Of a stretch of DNA of 9,551 bases, positions 5,831-9,551 are shown piece by piece; position 1 is the first letter of the stretch; each line of letters starts with the position of its first letter. A model generated the notes under the pieces. The model searched no databases, was not told the DNA's origin, and was given only the letters and a program-made list of their open reading frames with translations. Position numbers and translations under genes: made by a program. The stretch comes from Candidatus Sabulitectum sp. (GTDB lineage: Bacteria > Fermentibacterota > Fermentibacteria > Fermentibacterales > Fermentibacteraceae): assembly GCA_023145935.1 (NCBI GenBank), contig JAGLDB010000064.1:1-9551 (forward strand), in the 5' to 3' direction.

Positions 5831-8800
5831 TCATTTCCCGCAGCATTGTTTGTATTTCTTACCGCTGCCACAAGGGCAGGGATCATTTCTTCCTATTTTT
5901 TCGTCATCCCGCTTTACTGTCTGCTGCTTTCCTTCGGCATTCCTGCCTGGTCCTGATGCAGGACCACCGGCTGGAGACCTTAGACCCGGATGAACAGCTC
6001 TACCCACAGGCCCCTGCTGCCGTTGAATTTTAGAAGCAGGCCACAAAGATAATATCTGCCTTACTGCCTGTTTGTCAACTCCATCAAGCAGCTCTTCGAA
6101 CATATTAAATGCTTCCTTCTTGTACTCGACAAGAGGGTCTCTCTGAGCATACGCCCGAAGTCCAATACCGGATTTAAGGTGATCGAGTGCGTAAAGATGA
6201 TCTCGCCACCGGGCATCAATAGAGCTGAGAACAGACCATTTCTCAAGGTCGAGAATAAGTTGTTCCCCGAGCTTCTCTTTCTTCTTACTGTAGAAATCCA
6301 TTACCAGGTCAACAAGTTTTAATCGAAGCTTTTCCGCGTCATTGAATTGTTCTCTTATCCCGTCAAGTTTAAACACTGCTCCGGAAATATCTCGAAGGGA
6401 TACAACCACACCTTCCATATTCCATTCGTGGGGTTGAGAATCGTCAGGGATGAACTCCATTAATCCGTTTTCTACCACCGCTTCAACCATCTCACGGATC
6501 TCATCATCAAGACCTTCGCCGGTAAGAGCCTGAAGTCTTCTTTCATAAATAACTTCACGCTGACGATTTACCACATCATCATACTCTAGAAGATGCTTTC
6601 TTATTCCGAAGTGGTACTGTTCAACCCGCTTCTGAGCCTGTTCGATCGATTTCGTAAGAAGGGCATGCTCAATAGGCTCGCCCTCTTTCTCCTGGCTCTT
6701 CTTCAGAAAATCAATGATCTTCTCACTGGCGAACAGGCGGAACAGATCATCCTCGAGAGAGAGATAGAATCTGCTTCCACCTCTGTCTCCCTGTCTTCCG
6801 CTTCTTCCTCTGAGCTGACGGTCTATACGGCGGGATTCATGCCTTTCAGTGCCGATAACGAACAAACCGCCTTCACCATCGTCCAGATGCTTCACGTCCT
6901 CAGACAGCTTGATATCAGTTCCTCGGCCAGCCATGTTGGTAGCTATAGTGACAGAGCCTTTTTGACCGGCTCTGGTGATAATTTCCGCTTCCTGCTCATG
7001 GTGCTTGGCATTCAAGACATTGTGGATGATCTTTCTTCTCTTAAGAAGCTTCGACAGAAGCTCCGACACTTCCACAGATACAGTACCCACAAGCACAGGT
7101 TGTCCACTGGTATGCCTTCTTGCTATTTCATCAATTATAGCACCGTACTTCTCACGCTTGGTAGCGAACACCCTGTCATTGTGATCAACTCGCGCAATTG
7201 GCCTGTTGGTGGGTACAACAGCAACATCTATCTTGTAAATGCTGCCGAATTCCTCTGCCTCTGTTTCAGCAGTACCAGTCATGCCTGCGAGCTTACTGTA
7301 CATTCTGAAGTAGTTCTGAATGGTTATTGTGGCCAGCGTCTGAGTCTCATTTCGGATCTCTACATTTTCCTTGGCTTCAAGAGCCTCATGCAGCCCGTCA
7401 CTGAACCTTCTTCCAGGCATGGGTCTGCCGGTGAACTGATCCACAATAACAACACGCCCCTGATCCATAACATATTCCACATCTTTTTCGTAAAGCTGAT
7501 AAGCCTTCAAAAGTTGATCTATGTTGTGGAGTGCTTCGGCCTTTGAAGAATGGTTCTCATAGATCTGCTTCTTCCTCTCAAGCTTTTCCTGCTGGGAAAT
7601 ATCCTGAATTTCCAGCTCTGCCATATCATCACCGATGTCGGTGATAAGAAAGAAATCAGGATCTTCCGGGGACAAAAGCTTCCTGCCAAGATCGGAAACT
7701 GAAACAGATTTCTCGCGCTCATCAATGGCAAAGTAAAGACCGTCATCCAGCTCGTGAATATTCTTGTCTCGAAGTCTTTCTCCTTCAACGCGCTTCACCG
7801 CCGCAACCCTGTCAGGGTCACGCATGGCTTTGGCCAGGCGACGATGCTTTGGAGCCCCGCGCCTTGCCTTCAGGTAAAGAGTTGCCGCATCGTGATGATC
7901 TCCACTGTCCCACAGATCATTGGCGTCAGCTGCAATGGTGTTAACCAGTTCCGACTGCTTTCTAACCAGCCTGGCAACCACAGATCGATACTCTATGTAT
8001 CTGTTTTTGTTTCTGGCCACAGGGCCGCTGATGATCAGAGGAGTCCTGGCCTCATCAATAAGAACACTGTCGACCTCATCAACGATGGCATAGTGATATC
8101 GGCGCTGAACCCGCTGCTCCAGTCGCACTGCCATGTTGTCTCTGAGATAATCAAATCCAAACTCGCTGTTAGTACCGTAGGTTATATCACAGTTGTACTG
8201 TTCTCTGCGCTGATCCGGAGTCATTCCACCCTGAATACAACCGATAGAGAATCCCAGATACTCGTATATAGGTCCCATCCACCTTGCATCGCGAAGGGCC
8301 AGGTAATCATTTACTGTAACCAGATGAGCACCTGCTCCAACAGGAACACCGTCAATAGATTCAAATATCCAGTTGCTAAACTCGTCCCCGAACTTTTCGG
8401 AAGCCTTTTCTTTCCAGTCCGGATTAAGCTCAAGCCCGTTGAGGTACATAGGCAGAACTGCCACAAGAGTTTTACCTTCGCCGGTAGCCATTTCCGTTAT
8501 CATTCCCCGGTGAAGAACAATGCCTCCTTTGAGCTGAACGTCGTACGGAACCATATTCCATTCTGTTGGATGACCGCTTACATCCCAGGACACTCCAAGG
8601 TTTCTTCTGCATACCTCTTTTACCACAGCAAAAGCCTCAGGAAGAAGATCGTCAATGGTTTCTCCCTGAAGAAGCCTTATCCTGAACTCTCTGGTTCGGC
8701 CTTTAAGATCCTCATCAAACAGCGTTGCAAGCTCAGCAAACTCAGCATTGATTAAATCAACCTGAGGTTCAAGACTTTTCATCAATTTAGCCTGACTGTC

Positions 8801-8839
8801 ACCCATGATCATTTTGAAAAATTTTCCAATAGCGCCCAT
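5831..8839 (-). CDS. secA: Protein translocase ATPase SecA
   Basis: SecA is the ATP-driven motor that pushes unfolded preproteins through SecYEG at the inner membrane. The protein is 1002 residues, longer than E. coli SecA (901). Visible motifs: Walker A EMATGEGKT (116-124), VTVNDYLA (174-181), ITYGTNSEFGFDYLRDNMA (219-237), Walker B DEVD (254-257), MTGTAETEAEEF (520-531), NVLNAKHH (607-614), TNMAGRGTDI (634-643) and QLRGRSGRQGD (675-685). The C-terminus has a flexible Gly/Pro linker (~938-975) and a zinc-binding SEC-C tail, NDPCPCGSGKKYKQCCGK, with CxC-x8-CC. Two additions relative to E. coli stand out: ~30 residues between motifs I and Ia (~138-168), and a longer preprotein-crosslinking region (~275-430, with ARRGAPKHRRLAKAMRDP) like that of Bacteroidota. 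The start MGAIGKFFK is set by GGAGGAG at 8854-8848. Its ATG overlaps the upstream stop (TAATG), implying translational coupling. Confidence 0.98.
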   Translation of the reverse strand: MGAIGKFFKMIMGDSQAKLMKSLEPQVDLINAEFAELATLFDEDLKGRTREFRIRLLQGETIDDLLPEAFAVVKEVCRRNLGVSWDVSGHPTEWNMVPYDVQLKGGIVLHRGMITEMATGEGKTLVAVLPMYLNGLELNPDWKEKASEKFGDEFSNWIFESIDGVPVGAGAHLVTVNDYLALRDARWMGPIYEYLGFSIGCIQGGMTPDQRREQYNCDITYGTNSEFGFDYLRDNMAVRLEQRVQRRYHYAIVDEVDSVLIDEARTPLIISGPVARNKNRYIEYRSVVARLVRKQSELVNTIAADANDLWDSGDHHDAATLYLKARRGAPKHRRLAKAMRDPDRVAAVKRVEGERLRDKNIHELDDGLYFAIDEREKSVSVSDLGRKLLSPEDPDFFLITDIGDDMAELEIQDISQQEKLERKKQIYENHSSKAEALHNIDQLLKAYQLYEKDVEYVMDQGRVVIVDQFTGRPMPGRRFSDGLHEALEAKENVEIRNETQTLATITIQNYFRMYSKLAGMTGTAETEAEEFGSIYKIDVAVVPTNRPIARVDHNDRVFATKREKYGAIIDEIARRHTSGQPVLVGTVSVEVSELLSKLLKRRKIIHNVLNAKHHEQEAEIITRAGQKGSVTIATNMAGRGTDIKLSEDVKHLDDGEGGLFVIGTERHESRRIDRQLRGRSGRQGDRGGSRFYLSLEDDLFRLFASEKIIDFLKKSQEKEGEPIEHALLTKSIEQAQKRVEQYHFGIRKHLLEYDDVVNRQREVIYERRLQALTGEGLDDEIREMVEAVVENGLMEFIPDDSQPHEWNMEGVVVSLRDISGAVFKLDGIREQFNDAEKLRLKLVDLVMDFYSKKKEKLGEQLILDLEKWSVLSSIDARWRDHLYALDHLKSGIGLRAYAQRDPLVEYKKEAFNMFEELLDGVDKQAVRQILSLWPASKIQRQQGPVGRAVHPGLRSPAGGPASGPGRNAEGKQQTVKRDDEKIGRNDPCPCGSGKKYKQCCGK

Positions 8840-8854
8840 TACGGAAACTCCTCC
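8837..8854 (-). promoter_or_regulatory. secA ribosome binding site overlapping the end of the upstream gene
   Basis: GGAGGAG (8854-8848) is eight bases upstream of the secA ATG (8839-8837). It sits inside the last codons of the YfiM-like gene, which encode M-E-E-F-P. The stop and start share one base (TAATG). Ribosomes finishing the upstream gene would be delivered to secA. Confidence 0.75.
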
Positions 8855-9144
8855 ATACATATTCCGGCGGTAACAAAACCGCCTGCGGTTGCTCCGGCTA
8901 TATCCGCTGCAAGATCCCCAAGTTGAAACCCGGAACCGCGCAAGCCATCATAAATTTCTTTTAACAAACCAAACCCAGCAGTAATAACCATTGATTTCAC
9001 CGGTTCAGAGGATGCTGCTGTTGCAACAGAAGAAAACGAAGCGGAAAAAGCGAAATGGTTCCATTTGTCAGACGCAGCAATAGAAGCGCATCCACAAGTG
9101 AACATAACAAATACAAGAGAACTCATGCACACAATAAATCTCAA
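8839..9144 (-). CDS. YfiM-like (DUF2279-type) presumptive envelope lipoprotein
   Basis: A 101-residue protein. The N-terminus (1-20, MRFIVCMSSLVFVMFTCGCA) looks like a signal peptide, with a Cys at 19 after a poor lipobox (T-C-G-C). The mature part resembles E. coli YfiM: DKWNHFAFSASFSS (26-39) parallels its DKAQHF..SA segment, and LLKEIYDGLRGSGFQLGDLAADIAGATAG (60-88) parallels its SKELWDSRPAGSGW..KDFAWDVAGASTG. The conserved D-K, H, K-E, D and G-S-G residues are all present. YfiM is annotated as a predicted lipoprotein of unknown role. The start used is TTG 9144-9142, five bases after GGTGAG and overlapping the upstream TGA by two bases (TTGA). An ATG at codon 7 is possible but has no ribosome site and would shorten the signal peptide. 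The 3' end overlaps secA. Family assignment is from memory of the motif, not a search. Confidence 0.75.
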   Translation of the reverse strand: MRFIVCMSSLVFVMFTCGCASIAASDKWNHFAFSASFSSVATAASSEPVKSMVITAGFGLLKEIYDGLRGSGFQLGDLAADIAGATAGGFVTAGICMEEFP

Positions 9145-9551
9145 ATCGGCTCACCGTACCCTGCAGATACGCTGGTAAATTCATTTAGCAGGTCAAGAAG
9201 AGAGTCGGATTTAACCGCCCACAAACTGTCTCCGCTCCAGAGAGAAGACGATTCTCTAAGACAAGGAACTGCATTCATCAGCTCCCCGGATCTCATGAGC
9301 TCTCTACCGTAAAAGTACAGTTTCCAGCCAAGATCAGCTGAAGAAGACGGAGTCCGTCTTAGTTCCCATGCTCTTCTTGATGCTTCAATTGACCCGAGTG
9401 GGTCACCAAGAGCATCATATATTGAAGAAGCTGTCTGCCAGAAATAAAAATCCCCAGTACCGGTCTCCTTCAATATCTCAAACTGGGAAACTGCTTCCTC
9501 CAGATGGTCTGCCCGGATCAACTGACCAATCAACAGGCTTCTGTAGAATTC
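9141..9551 (-). CDS. TPR-like protein, partial (N-terminus beyond right edge)
   Basis: The frame is open from the right edge (first codons GAA TTC TAC AGA) and ends with TGA at 9141, giving 136 residues. Helix pairs read like degenerate TPRs, for example HLEEAVSQFEILKETGTGDF, then FWQTASSIYDALGDPLGSIEASRRAW and GWKLYFYGRELMRSGELMNAV. No signal peptide or catalytic motif is seen in the visible part. A TTG at 9533 lies in frame but has no convincing ribosome site, and the helical pattern continues upstream of it, so the gene very likely begins outside the window. Its stop overlaps the YfiM-like start by two bases, making it the first visible gene of the secA transcription unit. The function is not identifiable. 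Confidence 0.75.
   Translation of the reverse strand, partial: EFYRSLLIGQLIRADHLEEAVSQFEILKETGTGDFYFWQTASSIYDALGDPLGSIEASRRAWELRRTPSSSADLGWKLYFYGRELMRSGELMNAVPCLRESSSLWSGDSLWAVKSDSLLDLLNEFTSVSAGYGEPI

Noticed and set aside
5806..5886. Upstream extension of the YtxH-like gene to 5886
   Set aside because: It would overlap the secA C-terminus. The AAAGGAGG before ATG 5805 and the family's usual N-terminus favour the shorter start.
5287..6033. Plus-strand open frame (248 codons) across panE, the YtxH-like gene and the secA end
   Set aside because: It spans three minus-strand genes with strong family or ribosome-site support. Its composition is low-complexity Phe/Ser/Leu.
6593..7546. Long plus-strand open frame (317 codons) opposite secA
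   Set aside because: Antisense shadow of secA. The hydrophobic stretches come from complementing charged and Glu-rich secA codons.
7754..8755. Long plus-strand open frame (333 codons) opposite secA
   Set aside because: It lies entirely antisense to a well-conserved secA. Its translation has no domain pattern, is rich in Ser, His and Arg, and lacks a ribosome site.
9546..9551. EcoRI site (GAATTC) at the window end
   Set aside because: A single restriction site at an arbitrary window edge carries no biological signal, and the frame runs through it.

Overview
This is a mid-GC bacterial chromosomal segment with tightly packed genes. It contains no mobile element, CRISPR array, rRNA or tRNA that I can recognise. 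SecA carries a long insertion in its preprotein-crosslinking region and an EMATGEGKT-type Walker A. Both resemble SecA of the Bacteroidota/FCB group more than proteobacterial or Gram-positive SecA. A YfiM-like presumptive envelope lipoprotein and a membrane protein with PEGA repeats also fit a diderm. I would place the organism in or near the FCB superphylum, possibly in an uncultured candidate phylum, but the sequence alone does not settle this.

Layout from left to right. (1) Positions 1-1880, minus strand: a large protein with TPR-like helices, an acidic linker, one membrane helix and PEGA repeats, cut by the left edge. It has its own candidate promoter and an unusual run of eight G just before the start codon. 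(2) 1984-4083, minus: recG, the branch-migration helicase. (3) 4104-4619, plus: a small acidic TPR protein, the only plus-strand gene. It is head to head with recG, with only 20 bases between the predicted starts, so each promoter must lie inside the other gene's 5' region. (4) 4633-9551, minus: a compact gene run, read right to left as partial TPR protein, YfiM-like protein, secA, YtxH-like protein, panE. The junctions are a 2-base overlap, a 1-base overlap, a 25-base gap and a 9-base gap, so this is probably one transcription unit with translational coupling. Its promoter is beyond the right edge or not recognisable.

The operon mixes protein export (SecA), presumptive envelope proteins (YfiM-like and YtxH-like) and a coenzyme A biosynthesis enzyme (PanE). 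RecG is the DNA-repair member of the neighbourhood. Nothing here is clearly a new defence or mobile system. The points most worth a second look are the interlocked recG/TPR promoters, the G8 tract at the PEGA gene start, the TPR-membrane-PEGA architecture, an extra SecA insertion between motifs I and Ia, and the YfiM-like gene coupled to secA.
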